NCBI RefSeq assembly: GCF_029201545.1
Contig: NZ_CP104007.1
Coordinates: forward strand, 4,093,501-4,157,500
DNA length: 64,000 nt
Reading direction: 5' to 3'
Source of the DNA: Devosia sp. FJ2-5-3
GTDB lineage: Bacteria; Pseudomonadota; Alphaproteobacteria; Rhizobiales; Devosiaceae
In this document: piece by piece, positions 26,209 to 35,591 of the stretch
How the letters are laid out: every line of letters begins with the position of its first letter
How positions within the stretch are numbered: the first letter of the stretch is position 1
The notes under the pieces: model-generated
Database searches by the model: none
Told to the model about the DNA's origin: nothing
The model's input: only the letters and a program-made list of their open reading frames with translations
Position numbers and translations under genes: made by a program

Positions 26209-27834
26209 TTACTGTTCGCGGGTGAGAATCCAGCCGATTTCAAAGCCGGGGACCACATCGGCTTCCAGCACGAGCTGGGTGGTGCGGTGGAAGCCGAGAT
26301 AGGCCGACTGGCGCACGCTGTCGTCCTCGTGCAGTTCGCCACCCTCCCAGAGAAAGCTCCATACCTCGCCATTGGGCAGGGTCAGGCGGCGCATGCCCTC
26401 GCCCACCGGCGCGTGAACGGCAATGCCGGGCGCCAGGTGGAAGCGGATGGCAAGGCGCCCCTTGGGGTCACCACCCTTGCCGACGAGGCGGTCCTGGCCC
26501 ACAAGGGTCATGCCATCGCCGATCAGGGTCAGTCGGCGCTCGATCTCGACGCCGAAGCGGGCGGCATAGCCGGCCGAACCGAGCAGCAGAGAGTGCTCGG
26601 CGCCATCGAGCTGGGGCGCCGGCAGGGCGACCCGCTGGCCGGAGCCCTTGCCGCTGACCGGCACCGCATCTTCCCCTTCGATGGTCGGGGAAGAATGGGC
26701 GATGGCCTGGCGGAAGAGATCGCGCGTTTCGGGCATGTCGAGCGGCGCCGGACCGCAGGAGCCGAGGATCAATTCGCTACGGTGGGAAAATTCGAAGGCC
26801 AGATGGCCGGCATGGGCCTCGCCATCATAGCCCGGCGGCGGGCGCAGCCCGCTATCGGCGACGACAACGGCCTCGCCGCTGCGCAGAATGCCGTAGCCGC
26901 CCAGAATGCGCGAGCGCGGCGGCACGCTGGGGCCATTGGCCTGCACCGCCACCAGCACATCGTGGGGCACCTGCCCGCAGCCGTTGAAATAGACGGGCTC
27001 GCCGCTCGACAGGGTCAGCGCATCAAGTGCCTCGTGCATGCGATCGATGCGGTCGGAGAGGGCCGAATGGGTCGGGCTCGAATGATTGGAGGCGGCGCGG
27101 CGGAGGCTCGACAATTCGACCAGCAGCGACAATTGCACACGCGGATTGCGCGATTTGTGCAGGCCCTCGACATCGAGTTGGCTGGCCAGCAGAGCGTCGA
27201 GCTTGGCCAGGCGCAGTTCGACATTGCTGCTGTCTTCGGGCTCGCACAATTCGGCGCCAAGCAGGCCCATAGCGGCGAACAGCGCCTCGACCGGCTCGGT
27301 GGCCATGGGCGCCCGCACGCGCAGGCTTTGCACCTGGGTGCCGAGGCTGCGCTGGATGGTCTTGGCCTGCTCAGGCGTGGCGCCATCGAGCAGGAGGGTG
27401 AGGTGACGGAGCCAGTTGAGAACGCGCTGGGCCGTGAGCATGAGCGACCAGCTGTCGGGGTCGAACTTGCCCTCGCGCCCGATCCAATCGAGCACCAGCG
27501 TGCGCGCAAAGAGGCGCTCCCCGGGGTCCCGGACGTCGCGAAAATGGCGCAGCCAGGAAAAGCCCTGGAGATTGTTCCACCATTCGGGATGGTCGACATC
27601 GACGCCGAAGGGCGAGGCGCCACCGGTCTCGATCAGCTTGGAGGCCAGCAGATATCGGCCCGTCATCATTTCACGGACGGCATCGCGGTCGGCGGGTCGG
27701 AAATCGGGCAGGTCGCCCTTGTAGGCGAGCTCGGCCAGTCCCTGCCAGGTCCAGCGCGTCAGGGGCGTGGTCATCAGCTTGTCGGCAGTGCGCACCAGAA
27801 GGCGGCGTGCAGCAAAGATGCGCTGACCGCTCAT
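26209..27834 (-). CDS. Heparinase II/III family protein
   Basis: A 541-residue protein with an N-terminal alpha/alpha-toroid (EWWNNLQGFSWLRHF, WSLMLTAQRVLNWLRHL) and a C-terminal beta-sandwich holding GHLAFEFSHRSELI. These are features of heparinase II/III-like polysaccharide lyases. No signal peptide is visible, which is common for the copy encoded beside purH and rsmB. Substrate unknown; the conserved position suggests a cell-envelope role. Confidence 0.8.
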   Translation of the reverse strand: MSGQRIFAARRLLVRTADKLMTTPLTRWTWQGLAELAYKGDLPDFRPADRDAVREMMTGRYLLASKLIETGGASPFGVDVDHPEWWNNLQGFSWLRHFRDVRDPGERLFARTLVLDWIGREGKFDPDSWSLMLTAQRVLNWLRHLTLLLDGATPEQAKTIQRSLGTQVQSLRVRAPMATEPVEALFAAMGLLGAELCEPEDSSNVELRLAKLDALLASQLDVEGLHKSRNPRVQLSLLVELSSLRRAASNHSSPTHSALSDRIDRMHEALDALTLSSGEPVYFNGCGQVPHDVLVAVQANGPSVPPRSRILGGYGILRSGEAVVVADSGLRPPPGYDGEAHAGHLAFEFSHRSELILGSCGPAPLDMPETRDLFRQAIAHSSPTIEGEDAVPVSGKGSGQRVALPAPQLDGAEHSLLLGSAGYAARFGVEIERRLTLIGDGMTLVGQDRLVGKGGDPKGRLAIRFHLAPGIAVHAPVGEGMRRLTLPNGEVWSFLWEGGELHEDDSVRQSAYLGFHRTTQLVLEADVVPGFEIGWILTREQ

Positions 27835-28026
27835 TGATGCCCTCTTACCCTGAGGCGAACGCAGGCAGGAAATATGCTGCCGCTGTTACTCATCACGTCC
27901 AAAACCCTTGCGGCTGTTCGACCGCATGCCTGATGCGAGCGGTCTAGAGAATTCACCCTGATTTGAACAGAACGAAAGACACGACCATGCCAGTAAGACT
28001 TTTTTAACCGGGGAAACTCGCCTCAA

Positions 28027-29373
28027 TCACCCCGCACGACGGAAGCGGGCAACGAAGAAACCGTCCATGCCGCCCTCGACATTGGCAGGCGCCATGCCGG
28101 GATGGGTGCGCACGAGGCCGGCCGGGGTGACGGCCTGTTCGAGCCCCGGCAGCTCCTCCGGACGGACCGGATCGAGCGTCAGCTCGGGGAAGGTTTCGAG
28201 CATCCAGTCGATTTGCGCCTCGCCCTCCTGCGGCTCGAGCGAGCACACACAATAGATCAAGCTGCCGCCCGGCGCGAGCGCGCGCACCGCATTGGCGATC
28301 AGCGATTGCTGGAGCCGGGCGCGGCCGGCAATGTCGGTCGCCTGACGATGCCAGAGCACTTCGGGATGGCGGCGGAAGGTGCCGGTTGCCGAACAGGGCG
28401 CATCGAGCAGAATGCCGGCAAAGGGCTCGGGCGCCGCGTAGGTGACGGCATCGGCGAGGACGATCTCGGGCGCGTAGCCGAGACGGGCCATATTAGTCTT
28501 GAGGCGCTCGAGCCGGTGAGAATCATTGTCGAGCGCGGTGACCTTGTAGCCGGCCTTGATCAGCTGCGCCGTCTTGCCTCCGGGCGCGGCGCAAAGGTCG
28601 AGCACGGCGCTGCCCTCGGGCGCGCGGAGGAGCCGCGCCGGCAGGGCGGAAGCGGCATCCTGCACCCACCAGCGGCCCTCGTCATAGGCGGGCAAGGCAT
28701 CGACCGGGCGATCGCGGAAAGGAATGCGCACCGAATCGTGGATGAGTTTTTCCGCCCCCAGCGCCTCGATGAGGGCGGGGTCCTCGTCCTTGAGGGTGAG
28801 GTCGAGCGGGGCGCCATTGATCAGCGCTTCGGAAAAAGCTGCCAGCGCCTCGGCGCCATAGGCCTTTTCCCAGATGGTCCGGAAATGCTCGGGAATAAGA
28901 AGGGCCTCGTCCATCAACCCATAGCGGGCCGAATTGGACTGGGCACGGCGGAGCACGGCATTCATCAGGCCGGCCAGGTGCCGGGTTTTCTGGTCTTTCT
29001 TGGCGGCCTCGACGGCGAGAAAGAGGGCGCTGTGGGCGCCGATATCGGGCAGGAAAACCAGTTGCGCCAGCGACAGGCGCAGCACCGCCTCGAAATTACC
29101 GGACCGCGGCGGCAGGCCCTTGTCCAGCAGTTCGGCCAGCATGACATTGATCTGGCCCTGACGGACGAGGGCCGTCGTCACCAGCCTGTTGGCCAGCGCC
29201 CGGTCGCGCCCATCGGCAAGGTCCTTTTCCCCCAAGGGAGAAAAATGCTCGCCGCCAAGCACGGCGCGGAGCCGCTGGGCGGCGACGAGGCGGAGTTTGA
29301 GCCCCGCAGGATCAGGTTTATGCTTCACGCTGTTCGCCTTGTGTTGCGACACGCCAGGCGCGCCGCGCATCAT
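28027..29373 (-). CDS. rsmB: 16S rRNA m5C967 methyltransferase RsmB
   Basis: A 448-residue RNA cytosine-5 methyltransferase with an N-terminal NusB-like helical domain and a C-terminal Rossmann domain. [13 protein letters not shown] is the SAM loop, [14 protein letters not shown] holds the release cysteine and [12 protein letters not shown] the catalytic cysteine. ATG at 29373 overlaps the htpX stop. The gap to the heparinase gene (27835-28026) shows no gene. Confidence 0.92.
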   Translation of the reverse strand: MMRGAPGVSQHKANSVKHKPDPAGLKLRLVAAQRLRAVLGGEHFSPLGEKDLADGRDRALANRLVTTALVRQGQINVMLAELLDKGLPPRSGNFEAVLRLSLAQLVFLPDIGAHSALFLAVEAAKKDQKTRHLAGLMNAVLRRAQSNSARYGLMDEALLIPEHFRTIWEKAYGAEALAAFSEALINGAPLDLTLKDEDPALIEALGAEKLIHDSVRIPFRDRPVDALPAYDEGRWWVQDAASALPARLLRAPEGSAVLDLCAAPGGKTAQLIKAGYKVTALDNDSHRLERLKTNMARLGYAPEIVLADAVTYAAPEPFAGILLDAPCSATGTFRRHPEVLWHRQATDIAGRARLQQSLIANAVRALAPGGSLIYCVCSLEPQEGEAQIDWMLETFPELTLDPVRPEELPGLEQAVTPAGLVRTHPGMAPANVEGGMDGFFVARFRRAG

Positions 29374-30353
29374 CCCCAGGGACCGCGCGTACCGCCGTCA
29401 TCTTCGGTGCGGCCGGCGGTCGGTACCCGCCAGCCACCACCAATGTCACGGCCGCTCGAAGCGGGGGTGGGGCGGGGTGCGGGTCTTTGCCCCTTATCGT
29501 TCAGCTGCATCTCCGCCGCAAGCCTGCGCAGCGCCTCGATGCGATTACCGGTATCGGGATGGGTGGAAAAGAGGTTGTCCATCCGCGCGCCCGAGAGGGG
29601 ATTGATGATGTACATATGCGCCATGGCCGGGTTGCGCTCGGCCGCGACATTGACCTGGCGGCCGGCAAGGGAGGCGATCTTGTGGAGCGCCGAGGCCAGG
29701 GCCAGCGGATCGTTGGCAATCTCGGCGCCGAGCTTGTCGGCCTCGTATTCGCGCGTGCGGCTGACCGCCATCTGCACGATCATGGCCGCGAGCGGGGCGA
29801 GGAACACCATCAATAGCGCGCCGATGCCGCCCAGCGGATTGTCGCGATTATTGCCGCCGCCGAAGAAAAGGCCGAACTGGGCCAATGCCGAAATGGCGCC
29901 CGCCAGGGTCGCCGTCATGGTCATGGTCAGCGTATCGCGGTTCTTGATGTGGGCCAATTCGTGCGCCACGACACCCGCCACTTCGCGGGTCTCGAGCTGG
30001 CGGAGGAGGCCCGTCGAGACGGCAACCGCGGCATTGTTCGGGTCGCGGCCGGTGGCAAAGGCATTAGGCTGGTCGGACTGGATGACATAGACGGCCGGAG
30101 TGGGAATGCCGGCGCGACGCGAGAGAATATCGACCATGTCATAGAGTTCGGGCACGCGGCTGCGCTCGACCGGCACGGCGTTTTGCATGCGCAGCACCAG
30201 CTTGTCCGAATTCCAGAAGGCAAACAGATTGGTGGCGGCCGCGAACATGAACGCCATGACCATCCCACTCGTGCCGCCGATAAAGTAGCCGACCACCATG
30301 AACAGGGCCGTCATGGCGGCCAGGAGCACGAAAGTGCGGAACGTATTAAACAT
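29370..30353 (-). CDS. htpX: Membrane zinc metalloprotease HtpX
   Basis: A 327-residue M48 protease for quality control of inner-membrane proteins. Two N-terminal helices, the zinc motif [13 protein letters not shown], further helices around 160-200 and the third ligand in YEADKLGAE are present. The C-terminal 50 residues are a Pro/Arg/Gly-rich tail. Overlaps rsmB by four bases, giving htpX-rsmB coupling. Confidence 0.94.
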   Translation of the reverse strand: MFNTFRTFVLLAAMTALFMVVGYFIGGTSGMVMAFMFAAATNLFAFWNSDKLVLRMQNAVPVERSRVPELYDMVDILSRRAGIPTPAVYVIQSDQPNAFATGRDPNNAAVAVSTGLLRQLETREVAGVVAHELAHIKNRDTLTMTMTATLAGAISALAQFGLFFGGGNNRDNPLGGIGALLMVFLAPLAAMIVQMAVSRTREYEADKLGAEIANDPLALASALHKIASLAGRQVNVAAERNPAMAHMYIINPLSGARMDNLFSTHPDTGNRIEALRRLAAEMQLNDKGQRPAPRPTPASSGRDIGGGWRVPTAGRTEDDGGTRGPWG

Positions 30354-30446
30354 CTCGACCCCTTGGGTTGGAGAACTTGGGCAATTATGTTGGAAGCCGA
30401 ATGGTTCCGCGCAAGCGCGCCTCAGGATCTAAGCCGAGAAAAACCC

Positions 30447-30668
30447 ATGAGTGACAACGAAAATCCGCCCATCGATGCGATCGAAGAGGAATCCCCGCCC
30501 CGCATCCTGACTCCGGCCGCCCAGCGCGCCCTGGCCGAAGCCGAGGCGCGGCGCCTCGCCATCGACGCGGCAGGCGCCATGGCGCCCAAGGAAAAGGGCG
30601 GGCGGGGCGGGCTCGAGCCGGGCCGCTATGGCGATTGGGAGATCAAGGGACTGACCTCGGATTTTTGA
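30447..30668 (+). CDS. DUF1674 protein (succinate dehydrogenase assembly factor 4-like)
   Basis: A 73-residue protein ending in GGRGGLEPGRYGDWEIKGLTSDF-type sequence, the DUF1674/SDHAF4 signature; family members bind flavinylated SdhA and help complex II assembly. The ATG at 30447 starts after a weak site. It is divergent from htpX, as in many relatives. No sdh genes are in the window. Confidence 0.88.
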   Translation: MSDNENPPIDAIEEESPPRILTPAAQRALAEAEARRLAIDAAGAMAPKEKGGRGGLEPGRYGDWEIKGLTSDF

Positions 30669-30734
30669 GCCTTTCCCGTTTCTCCCCGGGCGACGGGGCC
30701 GCGCCACACTGGCCTCCAGCTCAAGGAGATGAGA

Positions 30735-31769
30735 ATGGACCAGACCGCCCGCCTCGACCTGCCCTATATTCTTTCCGGGCAGGCGCTCAAATATATCACC
30801 CATAACGAGGCGCTGGAGCGGCTCGACATGTTGGTGCAGCCCGTGGTGGAGGCCGAGGGCCCCACAATTCCGCCCGCAACGCCCCTGCCCGGCGAGGCAT
30901 TCATCGTCCCCATCGGCGCGTCGGGCGCCTGGGCCGGGCATGGCGGGGAGATCGCTGCCTTTCAATCGGGCGCCTGGCGCTTTTACGATCCGGCGCCGGG
31001 CTGGCAGGTTTTCGACCGGGACAGCGGCACGTTGAAGATCTTTTCCGGCAGCCAGTGGGTGGCGGTAGCCGCCATTGGCGATGGCCTGCCGCAACTGGGC
31101 ATCAACGCCTCGGCGGATGGCACCAACCGGCTGGCTATCGCCAGTGACGCCAGCCTTTTCAGCCATGACGGTGCGGGGCATCAGCTCAAGATCAACAAGG
31201 CCGATGCCGACGAGACCGCGAGCCTCCTCTTCCAGAGCAATTGGACCGGCCACGCCGAAATGGGCCTGATGGGCGATACGCTTTGGCGCATCAAGGTCAG
31301 CGCCGACGGCGTGAGCTGGAGCAATGCCATCACCATTGATGCCACGACCGCCACTGTGACCCTGGCCGGCGGCCTGCGGCCGGCGCTCGACAATGCCCAG
31401 AGCCTTGGCAGCGGCACCGCGCGCTGGTCGTCGATCTGGTCGGCGACCGGCACGATCCAGACCTCGGACCGGCGGCACAAGACCGATATCTTTCCGACCG
31501 ATCTCGGTCTCGACTTCGTCTGTTCGCTCAATCCGGTCCGCTTCCGCTGGAAAGAGGGCGAGGCTGGCGTGCAGTATGGGCTGATTGCCCAAGAGGTAGC
31601 CGACGCGCTCGCCAGCACCGGCGTCAGCGGATTTGGCGGGCTGGTGCTGGCCGATCCCCACGATCCCGAGAGCCCGCTGGGGCTGCGCTATGACCAGTTC
31701 ATTGCGCCGCTGATTGCGGCGGTACAGGCGCTGACCGAGCGGATCACTGCGCTGGAGGCACGCGCCTGA
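30735..31769 (+). CDS. DUF2793 tail-fibre-like protein with S74 autochaperone
   Basis: A 344-residue phage-type fibre protein. Residues 1-110 are a DUF2793 domain (LPYILSGQALKYITHNEAL, then AFIVPIGASGAWAGH and WQVFDRDSGTLKIFSG). DUF2793 also occurs in the R. capsulatus gene-transfer-agent tail-fibre protein. The C-terminus is an intramolecular chaperone of peptidase family S74: the Ser-Lys dyad is Ser244 and Lys249 in TSDRRHKTDI, so the last 101 residues should be cut off after trimer folding. It stands alone, preceded by AGGAGATG, and its end overlaps the TetR gene by 26 bp on the other strand. Confidence 0.82.
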   Translation: MDQTARLDLPYILSGQALKYITHNEALERLDMLVQPVVEAEGPTIPPATPLPGEAFIVPIGASGAWAGHGGEIAAFQSGAWRFYDPAPGWQVFDRDSGTLKIFSGSQWVAVAAIGDGLPQLGINASADGTNRLAIASDASLFSHDGAGHQLKINKADADETASLLFQSNWTGHAEMGLMGDTLWRIKVSADGVSWSNAITIDATTATVTLAGGLRPALDNAQSLGSGTARWSSIWSATGTIQTSDRRHKTDIFPTDLGLDFVCSLNPVRFRWKEGEAGVQYGLIAQEVADALASTGVSGFGGLVLADPHDPESPLGLRYDQFIAPLIAAVQALTERITALEARA

Positions 31770-32346
31770 GCCCGCGCAACAAGGCCTCGACCCCGGCGCG
31801 ATAGGCATCGAGCTCGGCGGCGGGGGCCAGCGCCGCGCGATCGAAGATCGCCGAGAGAAGATAGGCCAGCGGCACTGTGGGCAGGGGCGAGATCGTGCCC
31901 TCGTCCCGTGCGCATTGAACGCCTTCGATAAGGCTGCGCAGGCCATGGCGCGCGTCGATGGCGTCGACGGCCGCGCGGCCCAGCACCGAGGGGGCATCGA
32001 CCAGCATGATCTGGCGGCGTCCTTCCGCCTGCATGGCCGAGAGATAGGCATTGCCCCCGGCCACCAGCGCATCGATCGTGTCGGGGGGAGCGCCCACCCC
32101 TTCCGTGGCGCTGCCAATGGCCATGGCAACGGCCTCGTGCTCGGCTTCGACCACCGCGCCGAACAGTGCCTGCTTGTCGGCAAAATGGTGGTAGAGCGCG
32201 CCGCGCGTTACCCCGGCCGCAGCCACGATCTCGGGCGTCGAGGTGGCCGCATAGCCCTTTTGCGCAAAGATGGCGCGGGCCGCCGCCAGCAGCGCCTGAC
32301 GGGTGGCCGCGCGGCGTTCTTCCTGCGTTCGCTTTGCGTCTTGCAT
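31744..32346 (-). CDS. TetR-family transcriptional regulator
   Basis: A 200-residue repressor. The helix-turn-helix spans about residues 15-60 (IFAQKGYAATSTPEIVAAAG, RGALYHHFADKQALF). The C-terminal ligand domain is typical. The ATG at 32346 lies two bases from a perfect operator palindrome, leaving no room for a ribosome-binding site, so the message may be leaderless; a GTG at 32370 is an alternative. It probably represses itself and the divergent VOC gene. Ligand unknown. Confidence 0.88.
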   Translation of the reverse strand: MQDAKRTQEERRAATRQALLAAARAIFAQKGYAATSTPEIVAAAGVTRGALYHHFADKQALFGAVVEAEHEAVAMAIGSATEGVGAPPDTIDALVAGGNAYLSAMQAEGRRQIMLVDAPSVLGRAAVDAIDARHGLRSLIEGVQCARDEGTISPLPTVPLAYLLSAIFDRAALAPAAELDAYRAGVEALLRGLRRVPPAQ

Positions 32347-32347
32347 A

Positions 32348-32392
32348 CATACAGCCTGTATGTTAATCACATTGATACATACAGTCTGTATC
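32348..32392. promoter_or_regulatory. Twin TetR operators between tetR and VOC gene
   Basis: Two near-identical palindromes: CATACAG-C-CTGTATG at 32348-32362 (perfect) and ATACAG-T-CTGTAT at 32379-32391. Their centres are 30 bp apart, close to three helical turns. They sit between the divergent regulator and VOC gene and abut the regulator's start codon. Confidence 0.8.
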
Positions 32393-32422
32393 TAAGTCTC
32401 GCCCTTGGCAAGGAGGATAGAA

Positions 32423-32833
32423 ATGCAATTCACCAGCCTTTACCCGTTGATCCAGGTTCGCAACGTGTCAGCGACCGCCGAATTTTACCGTGACCATTTC
32501 GGTTTTGCCCCGGTCTTCGAGAGCGATTGGTATGTGCAGTTGCGCGGACCATCCGCCGCCGGGCACGAGCTGGCCATTATCGCCTATGACCATGAGTCCA
32601 TTCCGCCCGAGGGCCGTGAGCCGACGCGGGGCGTCATCCTCTCCTTAGAGGTGGACGACGCGGCGGAGATCGCTGCCGTGCTCGAAGCGGCGGGCGTGCG
32701 GATTGCCCAGCCCCTGCGCGACGAGGTGTTCGGCCAGCGCCATGTGATCGTCGCCGACCCGAATGGCATTCTCATCGACATTATCACGCCCATCGAGCCG
32801 GATGCGGACTGGCTTGCCGCGCAGCAAGGCTGA
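32423..32833 (+). CDS. VOC (glyoxalase/bleomycin-resistance fold) family protein
   Basis: A 136-residue vicinal-oxygen-chelate protein with paired beta-alpha-beta modules: [21 protein letters not shown] and the C-terminal [17 protein letters not shown] good AAGGAGGA site precedes the ATG at 32423. It is divergent from the TetR gene and controlled by the shared operators. Only some of the usual metal ligands are evident, so either an enzyme or a drug-binding protein is possible. Confidence 0.83.
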   Translation: MQFTSLYPLIQVRNVSATAEFYRDHFGFAPVFESDWYVQLRGPSAAGHELAIIAYDHESIPPEGREPTRGVILSLEVDDAAEIAAVLEAAGVRIAQPLRDEVFGQRHVIVADPNGILIDIITPIEPDADWLAAQQG

Positions 32834-32835
32834 GC

Positions 32836-33435
32836 TCAGAAGGCGAGGCCCAGCGTCCGCGCCTCGGCGGGATCGAAATGGATCGTCACCGGAGCGTCAT
32901 CGGCCGGTTCGGTGACGCCATCGCGATATTGGCGTTGCAGCAGGGTGACGGTTTGTCCATCCGCATCCACCGCCTCTAGGATATAGTCGAAGCAGGCATT
33001 CTGGTCGCCGAGGCCGCCGGCGATCTCCTGCTTGAGCGCATCGAGTTCGCGCCCGCCCAGGGGCTTGCCATCCTCGCGGGACATGGCGCGGACACTGGCC
33101 ACCCAGCCATTGCCGGACTGGCAGATAAAGACATCGTCGCGGAATTCACCCTCGTCGACGAAATAGATGTCGACCGTATCGTCCCAGGCATTGCCGATCT
33201 CGAAGCGCGCGCCCTCGGGTGTCACATCGAGATAGATATCCGTCCACCGGCACTGCCCATCGGCTTCAAAATAGCACCAGCGCTCCGAGGCGCGCATCAG
33301 CGTGGCCACGGCAGCGTTGGGCAGGCGCTTGCCGATCTTGAGGCCGGACAAGACCGCCTCCGTTTCGGTATCGAAAGCCTGGGCGGGGCCCATTGCACAG
33401 AGGGCGACGACGAAACTGGCGGCCAGACGACGCAT
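32836..33435 (-). CDS. Secreted protein of unknown function
   Basis: A 199-residue protein with a signal peptide (MRRLAASFVVALCAMGPAQA, cleavage near residue 20). The mature part is acidic and has four cysteines (Cys54, Cys62 region and two later), consistent with a disulfide-bonded periplasmic protein. I recognise no family. It ends 2 bp from the convergent VOC gene. Confidence 0.7.
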   Translation of the reverse strand: MRRLAASFVVALCAMGPAQAFDTETEAVLSGLKIGKRLPNAAVATLMRASERWCYFEADGQCRWTDIYLDVTPEGARFEIGNAWDDTVDIYFVDEGEFRDDVFICQSGNGWVASVRAMSREDGKPLGGRELDALKQEIAGGLGDQNACFDYILEAVDADGQTVTLLQRQYRDGVTEPADDAPVTIHFDPAEARTLGLAF

Positions 33436-33495
33436 GGTTTCCTCCCGAAGAACCGCGCCAGTCTAAGCCAAGCGCGGCCCTGTGGGAACCGCACC

Positions 33496-33532
33496 TTGAC
33501 ATCGACGATCTCACGTAACATTTATTGTTACG
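33496..33532 (+). promoter_or_regulatory. Promoter and operator palindrome of the FAD oxidoreductase
   Basis: TTGACA at 33496-33501 is followed by a perfect inverted repeat CGTAACA-N5-TGTTACG at 33514-33532 that covers the expected -10 region. This is a repressor site layout. No regulator gene is adjacent; the TetR operators 1.1 kb away have a different sequence, so the cognate repressor is elsewhere. Confidence 0.6.
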
Positions 33533-33600
33533 ATATAGTGAACGGGTTCATCGGCGCGGCTGCGCAGTACGACCGTTCCGGTCCCGAGAAGGAAATCGTC

Positions 33601-34491
33601 ATGCAGGATATCGTCATCATTGGAGGCAGCTTTGCCGGGCTCGCCGCCGCCATGCAGCTCGGGCGCGCGCGCCGCCGGGTCATTGTGCTCGACACCGGGC
33701 TCAACCGGAACCGCTATGCCGAGGCGGCACATAATTTTCTGGGCCATGACGGCACGCCGCCGGCAGAACTCCTGCACAAGGCGCGCCACCAATTGCAGGC
33801 CTATCCAAGTGTAAAACTGGTCTCGGCGCGGGCCGACAGCGTGTCGGGCGAAGCCGATGCTTTCCAGATCGAAACGGCGTCAGGCGAAACCATCGCGGGG
33901 CGCCGGCTGATCTTCAGCCATGGCATTGTCGACGACTTCCCGCCCATTCCAGGCTTTGCCGAGAGCTGGGGCAAGACGGTGATCCATTGCCCCTTCTGCC
34001 ATGGCTTTGAAGTGGCGGGCAAACGCTGGGGGCTGGTCTATTCCTCGCCCATGTCGCTTCATGCCACATCGCTCTATGGCGACTGGACGGACGATATTTC
34101 CCTCTTCCTCGATGGCCACAGCCTCAACGCCGAGGAGCGAAGCAGGCTCGAAATGCGTGGGATCAAGATCCATGACGCAAGGCTGACTGCTATCGAACAC
34201 GACAAGGGACAGCTGCGCAGCGTCCTCCTGGCCGATGGCGCAGAAATCCAACTCGACGCGCTCTACGCCCATCCGCGCAACCGGCCTTCTGCCGATTTCC
34301 ATACGCAGCTGGGGCTCGCAACCAAGGAGACGCCGACCGGCATCATGCTGGCGGTCGACGACAAGGGCGCCACCTCGCGGCCCGGCATCTATGCCGCCGG
34401 CGATCTCGTCAGCGGCATGCATTCGATCAGCTTTGCCAGTGCGTCCGCCTCGCTGGCGGCCATGGGCGCGCAAAGCTCGATGCTGGCCTAG
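33601..34491 (+). CDS. Thioredoxin-reductase-like FAD oxidoreductase
   Basis: A 296-residue pyridine nucleotide-disulfide oxidoreductase. The FAD loop IIGGSFAGLAAAMQLGRA is at the N-terminus, a redox pair appears in HCPFCHGFE, and the C-terminal FAD motif is IYAAGDLVSGMHSI. The central NADPH loop is degenerate (GLVYSSPMSLHA lacks GxGxxA), so it may use another donor, as in TrxR-like oxidases. Its promoter holds a strong palindrome. A long 69-base leader follows the operator. Confidence 0.82.
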   Translation: MQDIVIIGGSFAGLAAAMQLGRARRRVIVLDTGLNRNRYAEAAHNFLGHDGTPPAELLHKARHQLQAYPSVKLVSARADSVSGEADAFQIETASGETIAGRRLIFSHGIVDDFPPIPGFAESWGKTVIHCPFCHGFEVAGKRWGLVYSSPMSLHATSLYGDWTDDISLFLDGHSLNAEERSRLEMRGIKIHDARLTAIEHDKGQLRSVLLADGAEIQLDALYAHPRNRPSADFHTQLGLATKETPTGIMLAVDDKGATSRPGIYAAGDLVSGMHSISFASASASLAAMGAQSSMLA

Positions 34492-34494
34492 GCC

Positions 34495-35532
34495 TCAGCG
34501 CAGCCAGCCTTGTGGACGGGGCTGCAATTCCATCAGCCCGTCCCGCGTGGCGTCGTCGATAGCGGCCAGCTCCTCGGGACTGAAATCGAGATTGTCGAGC
34601 GCCCCGAGATTGTCCTTGAGCTGGTCGAGCGTGCGCACGCCGATCAGCGCCGAGGTCATTTCGGGGCGCCGCAGCACCCAGGCCAGGGCCAATTGCACCA
34701 TGGTCTGGCCACGGGCGGCAGCGATCTCGCCCAGTCGATCCACCGCTGCCAGAACCCGCGGCTCGATATGGCTGGCGCGCAGCGAGCCCTGCGGGTTTTC
34801 CCCGCGCGTGCCGGCGACATTGCCGGAATTGTATTTGCCGGACAGCACGCCCTGCGCCAGCGGCGAGAAAGCGATCACGCCGATGCCGAGGTCGCCACAG
34901 GCATCGATGGTGTGATCGTTCTCGATCCAGCGGTTGAGAACGGAATAGCTGGGCTGGTGGAGCGTCGTGGCGACGCCCATTTCCTTGAGGAGGCGATGGG
35001 CTTCGCGGGTCTGGGCTTCCGGGTAGGATGAGATCCCCACATAGAGCGCCTTGCCCGATTTCACTGCATGAGCGAGCGCGCCCATGGTTTCCTCGAGCGG
35101 CGTGTCGGGATCAAAGCGGTGGGAATAGAAGATGTCGACATAGTCGAGCCCCAGGCGTTTGAGGCTCTGGTCGAGGCTGGCGAGCAGATATTTCCGGCTT
35201 CCCCATTCGCCATAGGGCCCGGGCCACATATTATAACCCGCCTTGGTCGAGATGATCATCTCATCGCGATAGGGCCGAAAATCGCGCGCCATCACCTGCC
35301 CGAACAATTCCTCCGACGAGCCGGCCGGCGGCCCGTAATTATTGGCGAGGTCGAAATGGGTGATGCCCTGGTCGAAGGCATAGCCCAGGATTTCCATGGC
35401 GGAGGGATAGTCGCGCGTGCCGCCAAAATTCTGCCAGAGCCCGAGGCTGATCGCCGGCAGCTTGAGGCCAGACCGCCCTGCCCGGCGATAGACCATGCTG
35501 TCATAGCGTGCGTTATCCGCGCGATAAGTCAT
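34495..35532 (-). CDS. Aldo/keto reductase, L-glyceraldehyde 3-phosphate reductase type
   Basis: A 345-residue member of the YghZ/MgrA (AKR14) group, which reduces L-glyceraldehyde 3-phosphate and methylglyoxal with NADPH. FDLANNYGPPAGSSEELFG holds the catalytic Asp and Tyr, ISTKAGYNMWPGPYG the Lys, and the DIFYSHRFDPDTPLEETM segment is typical of the group. ATG at 35532 with GGGAG upstream is chosen over a TTG at 35535. Confidence 0.88.
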   Translation of the reverse strand: MTYRADNARYDSMVYRRAGRSGLKLPAISLGLWQNFGGTRDYPSAMEILGYAFDQGITHFDLANNYGPPAGSSEELFGQVMARDFRPYRDEMIISTKAGYNMWPGPYGEWGSRKYLLASLDQSLKRLGLDYVDIFYSHRFDPDTPLEETMGALAHAVKSGKALYVGISSYPEAQTREAHRLLKEMGVATTLHQPSYSVLNRWIENDHTIDACGDLGIGVIAFSPLAQGVLSGKYNSGNVAGTRGENPQGSLRASHIEPRVLAAVDRLGEIAAARGQTMVQLALAWVLRRPEMTSALIGVRTLDQLKDNLGALDNLDFSPEELAAIDDATRDGLMELQPRPQGWLR

Positions 35533-35591
35533 CAAACTTACTCCCGATGTGTTGCTTTCCTGGCCCCGTGACGCCGGGTGCCGGCAATGCT

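Noticed and set aside
30735..31769. A prophage around the tail-fibre-like gene
   Set aside because: No integrase, terminase, portal, capsid or lysis gene lies within the flanks; neighbours are housekeeping and regulator genes.
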